A DNA stretch of 64,000 nt from Pyropia haitanensis (taxonomy: Eukaryota; Rhodophyta; Bangiophyceae; Bangiales; Bangiaceae), in assembly GCA_008729055.1 (NCBI GenBank), contig SDUX01000002.1, positions 7,293,485-7,357,484 of the forward strand, in the 5' to 3' direction. This document shows positions 40,888 through 52,114 of the stretch, in pieces. Each line of letters opens with the position of its first letter. Within the stretch, counting starts at the first letter, position 1. The notes under the pieces were generated by a model. That model saw only the letters and a list, made by a program, of their open reading frames with translations, was not told the origin of the DNA and made no database searches. The position numbers were made by a program, and so were the translations under genes.

Positions 40888-43462
40888 CCGGGTGCGTGGC
40901 GCGCCATAGGGGAGACAGGGTCTGCGGGGGAGAGGGGGCACGGGCTCACTGGGGAGATGGCGCTCCCGCGGACCGGTCCACGCGTGAGCGCCACCTCCTC
41001 GGTGGGCGGTGTACGTCACGGGAGCGCGCCCGCGGCTGCCCGACGGACCGGCCGCGCCCTCTTGTCGGCGCCGCTCTGTCGTGCGCGGTGGACGTATCAA
41101 GATGGTGGGGACGCTGGGCCGGCAGCTTGTCGAGAGTGGTGGGCGCCCCCTTACCATGACCGGGCGATTCGCGCGCCTCCGAGCGCCTATGCCGGTGCGC
41201 GCCAAAACGGACATGGGAAGCGCCTGTTTGCATGTGGCTCCGTCACACCGTTGGAGGTGCTGCTCGCCGAGAGGAGGGAGGGGAGGCGGGAGTGGTGGCA
41301 CAAGCGCGCTTGAATCCGAGTGGACGTTCCCGGACGGATGGCGCCACATCCGCCACTCGTTCACGCCCGCCGGCCATGCAAGGCTGGCAGCGCAGGCTAC
41401 AATTTTAGTGGCTACCTAGCTATTCGTTAACATTCGGGTCGAAAGACCTCTCTGGGAGTCATGACGAAATATATGTCTCAAAACTAACATAGACTCGGTC
41501 GACATGGGACTACCACTACATTTGGAAGTGCCTCAGGAGGAGAATAAACACTCGTCTCTATGTTCCTCATTGACAACCCGCGACAACCCGCGCTTCGTCG
41601 CCTCACGAGGCGTTGTCGGACTGGGTATCAACCGACTTGCACCACGGCCTCAGGGGGAAGGCGTGATGTCCGCAGTCACCACCGAAGAGATGCCGATGCC
41701 GAGGTGTGCGAAAAGGCGAGCCAGACCGCGCTTGTAGACGCAGGAGGCCGTCGACAGCGGCGGGTGTCGAGGAGAGGAGTGGGACGTAAGGGACGCGCAG
41801 TCATGAGCAGAAACCGATAACAGCGGAAGGAGCGGTCAGCTATGGCGGTCATGGCATGAGATGGTTGGCGGGAGCAGGGACGTGGGACCAGGCTCGGGAC
41901 TGGACGCGTCAGTAGAGGCACACCGCCACACGACACGAGTCGGGGATGAGCGCCCGCACGCACGTCGCCTTCTCCCCCATTCGCCCCGCATCTGTTCCGC
42001 GGGCACCGCTATCAGCCGTGACAACCCGCCGTGGACAGCTGAGGCGGCGGCGGCGGTAGTGACCGCAGTGGCTGCGTCGCCGGCCACGCACCCCCCAGGC
42101 GACGGCCGAGAGGCACAAACGGCAGCGGGGGAGCATAAAGCTGGAGTGGACGGGTGGTCTCGCACGAAACACTCGGTGTGCTCAGAAGAAGCGTTCCAGG
42201 AAGGCACATGCAGCAAGCAGAGCACACGCGGGCAACTCTTCCATGGCAACCATCCAGTACCACGTCTTGACCGATTCGACGCAGGGAGGTGTCTCAGTTG
42301 GATTTTCGATTACCTCGAATTCTCACGTCATCTTTTGGTTTGGGGACCCCTCGCTGTTGTTGTGTTGTTTTTCGTCCTGCCGCCGTCGAATCGAGAAAAA
42401 GGTAGCGGATGAGTCGGTTTGTTGTCCAGTGATCAATCAAGACCTCGACCGCCGTCGACTGTCAGTAGCGGCTAGCTGCACAAGGCCTCTGCCTACGTGG
42501 CAACGGACGCGAAAACTCGCGCGCCTTGGTTGACCCGGCCGCTGGCCGCGAGCGCTGCCCGCAGTCGGCGGGCCGCTTGGAGGAGCGCCTTTGTCTGGGA
42601 AGCCAACTCGCCCGCGCGCTCGACCGCATCGGGCACGTGGGGTCGACGCTTCACCCGTAGCGGGCTGCTCCTCCGCGCGGATCAGCTTACGGTGGACAAG
42701 GGGTTGATATCCATGGAGGGAGACGGTGCTACGTGGACGAGCACGCGGCCGGCTCCTCGTACACGCGACGGTTGGGCGCGCCGCGCGAACACCCGCCGCG
42801 GGCGGCAGGGGCGCCTGCGTGCAGGTTGGCAGCTCTCCCCGCGGCCGACGGTTTTGCCGGCCCCCTCCGCCGCCCCGCTGGGGACAGGACCCCACCCCGC
42901 CGCCGCCCGCCAGCGCGCTGCGTGCTTTTGGCGCCGCGGCGTGGCAGGTCGGCGGCGGCGCCAGCCGGCTTTTCCGCCCGCTCCGCCGCCCCCCCCCCCT
43001 CCTCGACCGCCGCTCCGCCACGGGCGCAGCCACCGCCGGCCCCGTAGCCGAGCCGGGGGCGCGCAACGTCTGGCGGCGGCCGGCCGTTTCGGCACGCTCT
43101 CGCCCCTTCCCGCGGCGGACCCCGCTCCGCGGCTGCCACGCCGCCCGCGTCGGTGCCGCGGCGCACGCCCTCGCGACTGGCGGCGGCCGTGCGGCCAGCG
43201 GCGGCTAGCGGCCGCTGCGGCCGACCCGCCAGCCTCGGAGGCACGCGCCGTCCATTCCCCCCCGCTTCCCGGCCGCCGCGGTGGGGGCGGCCGGGGCCGA
43301 TGCCCCTTGGCACGCCGCCAATCCCCCGCCCCACCCTCGCCCGCCCCCCACGCCCGCGCCCCGCTTCGCTTCCCAAACCCCCCCCCACCCCCACTACAGC
43401 AAACACCAACACATCTCGCCCGCAGGGAATCGCGCACGACGGTGGCGGCGGCGGCGGCGGCG

Positions 43463-43500
<38 letters not shown>

Positions 43501-44172
43501 TGCGGGGGCAGCGGGGGCAGCGGCAATGCGGAATCGGGGGGAGTCGCGTGCCGCGGGCGTAGCGGAGGCAGCCAAGTGACGGAGGGGGGGGGGGGGGGGG
43601 CGGGAAGAGCGGGAGCGCCGCCCCCGTGCGGCGTCCGCGCGGCACCGGCCGAGCGGCTGGTGGAGAGGGGCGGGCGGCCGCCGCCGGCGGAGGCGCGAGA
43701 CCCGTCTAGCCGCCGCGCGTGCCGCGCGCCCGCGCCGCCGTGCCCGCCGCCGCTGCCCGCGGGACGCTCCGTTGCGGGCGCCGCCACGCCGCCGGCGCGC
43801 CCTTTCTTTCTACCTATCCCCCACCCCCGCGGCGGGTCCCGCGTGCCGCCGCCGCCACGACCGGGGTGGACCGTGGACAGGCGGCGGCGTGGGGGCATGG
43901 GTGTGGACGCGGCCGCCACGGGGCGGCAGCGCCGCGCGGCGCGGCACGCCGCCGCCCGCAGCGTGCGGACCGGTGCGTAGGTACATGGGCGGCGGTGCGC
44001 GGCGCGCGCACCGGCGCGCGAGCGGCGGCGACGGCGGCCGCCGTGCGTCCGCCGCCGTCGTCGTCCCCTTCGTCGTTGGTGCGGGCAGCTCTCGGTCACG
44101 GCCGTGCGCCGCTCCCGCCGCTGCCGTCCCGGCCGCTCTCGTCCGCGCGACACCCCCCCCCCTCCCCTCCCA
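40888..44172. other. 3.3-kb gene-poor region
   Basis: 41390-42480 is less GC-rich, with no recognisable frame. 42500-44150 is extremely GC-rich, with a (GGC)n run at 43443-43500 and several G/C homopolymers. Overlapping frames on both strands here are Arg/Pro/Gly/Ala low complexity and carry no domain; I do not annotate them. Confidence 0.4.
43443..43500. repeat. (GGC)n trinucleotide repeat
   Basis: About nineteen GGC units with one GAC interruption, in non-coding or unsupported sequence upstream of the Pro/Ala-rich gene. Confidence 0.85.
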
Positions 44173-47100
44173 ATGGCGTCCACGCGGGCGGACGGCAGTC
44201 CTCCCCCGTCGCCTCCCCCGCCCCCCGCTCTTCCCCCCGCCCCCGGCTCCCCCTACGCCATCCCCCGCTCCGTCACCCCTCCCCCTCCCCCCCTCAGTTC
44301 CGCCGACTCAACCCCCTACTCCACCCCCTGCGCCAACACCACACCCATCCCCCCCCTCCACCCCCTCCGCCCTTGTCGCTCTACTCCATCCCTGGCGGCG
44401 CCACCGTCGGCGCTCCCGTCGTCAGCCCCCTCACCGCCACCAAAAACGGCGACCGCCCCCCCCCCCCCCCCACTCCCCGCGTGGCATCCCGCGCGCTCCC
44501 ACCCCGCTCCCGCCGGGCATCCCGCGCTCCTCCTCCTTCACCCGCTCCCCGGCGGTGCTCACCGTCGCCGCGCCGGCCGCGGTGGTCGGCACGGGGGGGG
44601 ACGCCGTCGGCGCCACCGCCACGGGCGGCCGCGTGTCGTTTGCCGCCGCGGCCGACGCGCTGGCGGGGCTGCTGCACTCGCCGGCGTGGCGGTCGCCAGA
44701 GGGCGGGCCGCCCCCGCCGCCACCCCCGACGCTGCCGTCGCGGGCTTCCGTGTCGCTGGGCGGCCTGCCACTGCCGCTGCCGCCGCCGCCGCCGCCGCCG
44801 CGGCGACGGGCGCTGGCGGTGGGCGGCGGCGTGTCGGTTGCAGCGGCGCCGACGGCGGCCGCCGCTCCCGCCGCTGCTGCCAACGCTGTCGCCGCCGCCG
44901 CCGCGTCGCCGCCGCCGCCCGTGGCGCCGCCACCGCGCGGCGCGTCCCCGCCGCCGCGGCGGTCGCCGACGGCGACCGCGACGCCGCCCGTGATGGCGCC
45001 GGCCCCGCCGGTGGCGGCGCGGGTAAGCGACTTTCCCCCGTCGCCGCCGCCGTCGCCGCCGCCCATGCCGCCGCCGCAGAGCTCGTCGGCGTCGTCGACC
45101 GCACGTGTGTCGCCGCCGCCCAGCCTCTTGCAGTCGGCCGCGCTCTCACCGCCGCCCGCCGCCGTGCCCGTGTGGGCCGCCGCGTCGCCGGCGGCGGACC
45201 CGCCGCTACGGGCCTGCCCGTCGCCGGCAGCCGCCCTGTCACCGCCGACGGCGGTCGTGGCACGGGCGGTGGCGGCGTGGCCGCCCCCCTCGGGCGGGTG
45301 GTCCCCGCCCCCCAGCCCACCCTCATGGGCGGCGTCCTCCTCCGGGAGGGCCTCTCCCCCCCCCCCCCACCCCGCTTACGTCCTCATCCCGCGCATCTTC
45401 AGTGAGGCGGATGGCACGCCTCAGGGGGTGGGCGTTCAACGGCGGCCGCTCGCCGACACCCCCACCAGAGATGTCCTCCTCCGCCGCCGCGTGCAGGGGA
45501 CGGCGAGAGGGGACGACGCTTACGCGCAGCGGCCGTTCAAGGAGTCGACATTGCAGTACCGGGCGCCCCCCGCGGCGGCGGCCCGGCGGCTGCCAGACGC
45601 AGAGGAGGCGGCGATGGGGGCGCCACCACCACCGCCGCCGCCGCCGCCGACCGTCATGGCCGACGCCGAGGACGGTGGCGCAGCGAGATTCGCAGGCAAG
45701 GCGCCTTCACCACCCGTACAGCCGCCCGACGCCGCCGCACACGACCCGCCGCCCGTGTCGTTGCTTGCCGCGGCCGTTCCGCCTGCAGCGAGTGCCGCCG
45801 ACATGGCCGCCGCGCCGCTGCCTGTGCACCGCCCTGTAGTGGCGGCGAGCCCTTTCACCGCCGTCGCCGCCGCGGCCACCCCCATCACCGCCGTTGCGGC
45901 GGCACCCGACGGGCGCGCCGGCCGTGACGGTGCCGCCCACGCCGGCGCCGGCGCCGGCGCCGGCGCCGGCGCGGCTGTTGCCGCCGCCCCCACCGTCGCC
46001 ACCGCCGCTGCTGCCGCCGGCGGTCGCCACCCCGACCGCCGCCGCGCCGCCATAGTCGGGGTGTCGTCCCCCCCGTTGGCGCGCGCGGCGGCGGCCGCCA
46101 CCGCCGCGGCCGACGCGCCCGCCACCCGCTTGGTCGGCGCGCGGGTGGCCAAGCGGCGGCGGCGGCAGACGGGGGCACTCCCCGTGGCGCGGACTGCGGC
46201 GGCGGCGGCGACGCTCGGCGGCGGCGCTTTTCTCCCCCGTGAGGCCACCACGGCGGTGGCGGGCGCGGCGGTGGCCAGCGGGGCGGCTGGCGCGCCGTTG
46301 CCGCCGCCGCGGCCGCCGCCGCCAGACCGCGTTGGCCCCCGCGGGTGGCCCGCGGCAACGGCGGCGGTGCCGCCCCCCTTTGTCCCGCCCCGCTCAGCGT
46401 CCGTGTCGGGGGAGTCTAGCTCCTTCACCTCCCTCTCGTCCGTGGCGTCCCTGCTGCTGGGGCTACCCGTGGCCGGCGACGCCGCCGCCGAGACGGGGGC
46501 GGCCACCGACGAGCCACCGCCGCGGCCCTTCCCCGCTGCCGTCTCCGCGGTCAACGCGGCCGCCGCCGCCGCCGACACCGCCGCCGCCCCTTTTCCCCAT
46601 CCGTGCTCGCTGTCCACAAGATCGGTGCGTCTCCTCACCGAGTACCCCGAACCGTCCTTTGCGTCGTTCTGGCCGACGCCGCGGGATCTGTCGTCGGCCG
46701 CGGGGCTGTCGGTGTCGCCCCGCGGTAGCGGGCGGCGGCGGCGGCGGCGCGTCCGCCCGCGCTTGCCGCCGTCCTCGACGACCCCGTCAAAGTCTGGCTC
46801 AGGGGCCACCCCCGCCGCCGCCACCGCCACCACCGCCGCCGCCGCCACCGCGCGTGCCGCCGCCACCACCCCGCGCAGCGTTTCGGTGGCGTCCGCTCCC
46901 GACGGTGCCGCGCGGGGGGCAGCGCCGTCACAGCCGCTCGGGCGCTCCTCGTCGGCGCTCCTCAGCCGCGGGCACGCGGCGTGGGCGGCGCGCTCCCCGT
47001 CGCTCGCTCGCCTCCACCTGCCGCGCTCCTGGTCGGCGCGCCGCCCCAGCGCCGACGGCGGGGCGGCCGCGGCGTCGTCGTCGGCGGCGGCGACACCGTC

Positions 47101-47731
47101 GGCAGCGGACGCGGCGGCGGCGTCGTCGCACCCAGTGCCGTCGGGCGGGGTGGCGTCGCGGCTGCCGTGGGCGCGCCGCGGCCGCCGAGGCCGCCGGGCG
47201 GCGCCAGCCGCCGCCGCTGCCGCTCCCGCCGCTGCCGGCTTGCCCGCCGCCTACGTGCAGTCACGGCAGCGTGCCGCCGACGCGTGGGCGGCGCCGCCCC
47301 GCGTGTCGGCCGCGTGGCTCGACGGCGGCGGCAGCAGCGGCGGCGGTGGCGGTGGCGGCGGCGGCGGCGGCTGGGCCACCGACGCGTCGCGCGTCTCGTC
47401 AGAACAGGGCGAGGCGGGTGACGCGCTGCCAGCGCCCCCCCTCCCCCCCCCCTCCCTGCCGCCGCCGCCCCCCGCGCCGATGCCGACGGCGGCCCACCGG
47501 CGGGCGGCGGCGTCGCGCATGGCCGCGTCCTCGTCTGGGGCCATTTGGGGCGCCGCCGCCGCGACGCGGGCGGCGTCGCCCGCGGCCGCTCCATCGGCGG
47601 CCGCCTCCGCCGCGGCATCACAGGCGACGGCGGCGGCGGTAGGCCAGTCGGGCCGCCTGTGGCGGTCAAGCCCCGTGTCGGCGTCGCGCGCCGAGGCGGC
47701 GGTCGGCGGGGTGTGCGCGGGGGGGAGGTAG
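44173..47731 (+). CDS. long Pro/Ala/Ser-rich disordered protein, frame broken once
   Basis: Unrecognised, about 1185 residues if one extra base is removed in the 16-C run at 44456-44471. The ATG at 44173 follows a C-rich leader and starts MASTRADGSPPPSPPPPPAL, then YAIPRSVTPPPPPLSSADST. After the run, the second frame has non-repetitive stretches that look genuinely coding: GIPRSSSFTRSPAVL, GRVSFAAAADALAGLLHSP, YVLIPRIFSEADGTPQGVGV, QRPFKESTLQYRAPP, RLLTEYPEPSFASFWPTPRD and HAAWAARSPSLARLHLPRSW. These are separated by poly-Pro, poly-Ala and basic tracts. No domain or membrane segment is seen. A disordered scaffold, nuclear or wall protein are all possible. Confidence 0.45.
45941..45972. repeat. 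(GCCGGC)n hexanucleotide repeat
   Basis: Five units of the self-complementary hexamer GCCGGC inside the Pro/Ala-rich gene, encoding an Ala-Gly dipeptide tract. Self-complementarity makes it prone to slippage or hairpins. Confidence 0.85.
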
Positions 47732-47970
47732 GGGGGGGAGGCGGGGGGGGCTGGGCCGTCACCGTCCGCGACCGCCTGCGTTTGCTCGTCCGCCGGCGGG
47801 AGGGCGCGCCGGCGGGAGCGGGGGGGAGTGGTGGGTAACTGCCGGGCCGCGACAGGCGGGGGCGGGCGGGTGGCCAGGGGTCGGGCGCGCCGCCGTGGAC
47901 CCCGCCGCCGTCGGGCGCCCATACGGGCGGCGGCGCCGACGGGACAGCGCCGGGGACCACCAGGCCGGTG

Positions 47971-48002
<32 letters not shown>

Positions 48003-51000
48003 TTGGGCGGGGGCGGATGGGAGGACGGGGGTGGCGCTCGTAGTGGGGCGGTCTGGCGGCGGCAGCGCGGCTGGTTTGGCAGGGGAGGGCGCCGGCGTTG
48101 GCAGGCCTTGAGGGGGGAGGACGACCGGTGCGTAACTTTTGGTCTTGAGGGGCGCGGCGGCGGCGGTTGCGCTTGGATGGCGCAACGGGAGGATGGGGTG
48201 GGTGGTGGCAGCCGTGGCGGCGATGACCGGAACGGTGCTTGAGAGGGGGTTGGGGAAGGGTGCTGGCGGCTGTCACAGGGGGGAACTCCAGCTGCGGCGG
48301 CGGAATCGACTTCAACGGCAAAGATGGATCAAACTGTCATCACATGAACGAGAATCGTGGGCTTATACTTGTTGGACACCTGTCAATTCGAATCGACGCA
48401 GCGAAAGTCCCTCCAGTGTGGAACTGAAAGCGCGTTCGCAAAAATACCCTAGCCTTGGGGTATGCTTTCTGCCAACTTTCAAGTCGACTGAGTCTCCTGT
48501 TTCGTAGCTCAGTCGTCCTGCCCTCCGATCCCACCACGCCAACGTCCTCTGGCCGCCACACGCGTACAATACGGTCATGATGACCATCCGTGCAGTCACA
48601 ACAGAGAGCATCCACAACAGTGACCAAGAGAAGGCTCCGTCCCTGCGGCCACCACAAACACTCTCCATCACCCCCAAAGAACGGACGCCGCCGTCCCATC
48701 CCCCCCCCCAAACCCACCGCCGCCGATCTCCCCCTCATCGGGACGTGCGCGCTGTCGCCGTCGTCGTCGCCGTCACCGCCCCGTCGTCACCGTCGCCGCG
48801 TCGTCTTTGTTGTCGTCGACGCTGCCGCCGACCACAGCACCCGCCACACCCCCTTGTGCGGGAGCCGCGTCTGCTGCTGCCACGGCACCGCGGGTACCGA
48901 CGCGTGCGTGACGACCACGCTCGCCACGTCAGTGTACGCGCCGAAGGCCGCACGGGACGCACCGACTGCGGGAGCAGATGCACGGGCTCTTGGGGCCGGC
49001 GTCCACACACTCTGCCGATGGAGTTCCCCCTGTACGACATTACCCCTGCGAGGACGGTAGCATGTAACTCCGCAAAAGTACACTTGTCGCATGCAAGCCA
49101 CATCCGCGTTTCGAGCTCGTTTAAAGCAGGCCGAGTGCGTTTCTAACTATCTGAATGAACTGTATTTTCTTGTCAAGGAGCGTTCAAGGCTTGGCAAGCA
49201 AGCCCCAGAACCGCCCCGCACACCCCCGTCAGGGCCACAGTCAGAAGTCTACAGCCTTTATACATTGTACGATACCGTCGGTCTCGTGTGTATGTACTCC
49301 ACTCACCGTTCGTTTTCCTACTCGTTTCGGCGGTGGGTGGGAGCCGTGCCGGCAGAGGGTGGGGGCCGTGCCGGCCGTGGGTCGAAGCCGTGCCGGCGAT
49401 GGGTCGGAGCCGTGCCGGCGGTGGGTGGGAGCCAGGCCGGCGGCGGGCCTGTCGTGGTCGCTACATTGCTTTTCTGGAGACAGGCTTGTCGTGGATCCTG
49501 CTTTTGGCGGCATCAGGGCACAGCCACTAATGTCGACTAACGGCCTTAAATGAATCATTTTAGAGCGCCACGTGCGCAATGTGTACGCTCCTGAGTGGTC
49601 CGACTATCGCCGTACTAACGGGATAGTCGACAGGGAAGGACTTGAGGCCGACAAGGGGGCTACCAAAGGGCTACTTTGCAAAACAGAGCACAGCTTGTCC
49701 TCTCCAAATCCCACAAATGTATCGGTTATGGGTGTTCACATTCTATCGAAGTGCTCTACTCCAGCGCTGTGAAACGGGGACTCCACGTGGCATGCTATCG
49801 ACCAATGAAAGACCTGAGATCGGTTAGCTCTGGGACTATCGCGATATAAACAGGGGTCGTTTTAGTCACGCCATAATCCAAGAGCTCTATTGTCGCACCT
49901 TTAGGCGTTTCAGGCCTGGGATAGTCCGTTGACATCGCGGAACGGCCCGATCTGCGCCACGTTTAGTCACAGGCGCCACGTATTGTACGAGGTTGGGGAC
50001 GGCATTATTGCTGCTAGCTGCGGCAGAATTATTGGGAAGTGCACAAGTAGTGTATATATAGCTTCCTCTCACCGCATGGTATAGGGTCACGTGCCGCTGG
50101 GAGGGTCGGCTTCGCGGTCGCTCTTTAGTTTGGGGGAGGTCCACTCAACGTCCAGAACGTGTTTTTGCGGCTCCCCTAAAAGTGCGGTTGCGGTGACACC
50201 GCTGGGATTGCCCTCATGGCCTGTCTTCCCATGTCTGGCTCACAAAACTCGGAGTACTTTACTGGTCAAAATGTGACTTGCCAGAAATTGTGGGCCTTGA
50301 GAAGGCCTGTGGGAGGTCCAGAAAATCTTTGATATGCCATTTGGGAAGAATAACCGGGCCGGGCCGTGACCCCTCTCGAGCCCAACTGCGCTGGTGCCCC
50401 CCCCCCCCCCCTCCTGCTTGGCGAGGGCGCCGTTCTTCGTGTGGTGTCGTGAAGTGATTGGCTGTGGCCTGTCGATACTCGTGTGAACCGCTCTCGAGGG
50501 GTTACCGATGGAACAGCGTTGGCCGCCTCGGGCGATGGGACCAAGCAGCGCGCACTGAGATCAGTCAAGAGACCGCGCAGGTGCGACCCGTCCGAGTAAC
50601 GATCTCTGAGATCTCATTGGTCGATGAGCGCGGGAAGGGGTTTTGCGGACCTTCTTTGTAAGGTGACCCTTTGGGGGCTGATTCAGTCGAGAATCTACAT
50701 GGCACGGGGCCTCATTCTGTAGGCCGAAAGTCCTCAGCGTTGGAGGAGGCAGCGGTGTCAAGGCCAACCGCTGCCCACGTTTATGCGCGATCTCGTCGTT
50801 CGGCGGCGGTGCAACGCCACCGGCGGCGGAAACGCGCCAGAGGCGGCGGCAGCGACAGACGGCTTGGGCTTCTGAGGAGGCGTTTGACTCATCGCTGCGG
50901 ACATCGCAGGACAATAACGAGGATAACGCCATCGGTAATGCGACCGCCCGTCTAGCGGCCACGTCTACCCGTCGGCGACAAGGCACCCAGGAAATCTCGC

Positions 51001-52114
51001 ACGTCTCACCCGAGGTGGGCGATTGGCCGAATGCGTTCCTCGCACCCGCGAGAGTCTCAATTCACAATTGTAAACGAGGTGATCGCCAAGTGAGCATTGA
51101 TAGACAAGCTTCATCAATGAAACATTGCATCAGTCGTCGCCCGGCGAGTGCAATTGAGCTGTTCACGTGGACGGTCCAGGGCGATTGACAGTGTCTTGAA
51201 CGCTCAATTCCTCTCGTCTGGCCAGTCGTCGTGCGTCGCCGGCGTTGACCGAAAGCGGCACAAACACCAGCTCGCCGATGGTGGCATCATCTTCGCTCCA
51301 AGCCTCCTCTTCTTGAAGGAACCTCCAAATTCCAGTACAGTAGATGAAGAAGAGCAACTCAGATACCGGTCTCCACTTCATTGCCACCCAGCGTGAGGTT
51401 GTGATGGACTACATCGGTGGTGGTGCAGGTCCTGCGGCAGCCGCGCGGCGCGTTGACGGTGGGTCGGGCACGTTGATCATCCCATTCCTCTCCAGTCCAC
51501 CACGTCACGTGCTTTGGTTCCTCGAACACCTCCTCAGTCGCCAAAAATCTCCCCAATCGAGCCAGTCTGTGTGCGTCTTTATAGTTAATCAGCCAGAGCT
51601 GGAAGTCCGCTCTGCTCAATCGGGTGTCGCGCTCCGCCGACCGGCGGGTGGCGCGACAGCTTGTCGCGAGTCTCGCCTCGAGAACGGATGGACTGCAGAG
51701 CTTCTGCGAAGAGGCACCGTATCTAGAAGAGTGGACGCCGTGGCGCGATCCGCAACAGCTTGCGCGACCGCCCTACTACGGCTCGCCACCGCACGTCCGC
51801 CAGCGCTGGTCGATCTGAGGCGGCGGAGGTGGGGAGGGCAGTGAATGGAGGCTGGGGGGAGGAGTGCCCCTTCGCGCGCTACTACGCCCACGTCTGGCAT
51901 GGTGTTCTCTTTATGAATCCCTGCCTCGTCCCGCGAACGTCATATTGACTTCCATTTTCTCTCGTCGGCATCAGATGCAACCAGGCACCCACCTTCCGGC
52001 ACGCGTACGCTCAGGCGTGGACGACGTCGCATCTGTCCGTTCCGCTGCCCCGCTCGCCCCGTCTTTCCGCTTCCTCTTCACCCCCTCTTTCGCTTCAATC
52101 CGCCCTGTGAACAC
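47732..52114. other. 4.4-kb gene-poor, lower-GC region
   Basis: Apart from the first 500 bp, this is the least GC-rich part of the window. No complete gene is recognisable. It contains a (GGC)n run near 47970-48002 and the 22-bp minisatellite at 49332-49441. Short frames near 51160-51850 have ordinary amino-acid composition on both strands (for example FQLWLINYKDAHRLARLGRF on the minus strand), which could be decayed mobile-element coding, but no transposase or reverse-transcriptase motif is visible. Confidence 0.4.
49332..49441. repeat. 22-bp minisatellite (5 units)
   Basis: Five tandem copies of a 22-bp unit, consensus GGTGGGTGGGAGCCGTGCCG plus GC. Copies differ at a few positions, mainly in the first ten bases. 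The unit is not a multiple of three and lies in non-coding DNA. Confidence 0.85.

Noticed and set aside
42729..44183. 484-residue minus-strand frame in 42.7-44.2 kb
   Set aside because: Arg/Gly/Ala repeats only; competing frames of equal quality exist on both strands, so none is supported.
45520..46869. 449-residue minus-strand frame opposite the Pro/Ala-rich gene
   Set aside because: Purely Ala/Gly/Arg low complexity and antisense; the plus-strand frame has the non-repetitive islands.
48504..48545. TAGCTCAGT string resembling a tRNA D-arm
   Set aside because: No anticodon or T-arm at the right spacing follows.
49332..49441. CRISPR array
   Set aside because: Units are directly adjacent without spacers, and the genome is eukaryotic; it is a minisatellite.
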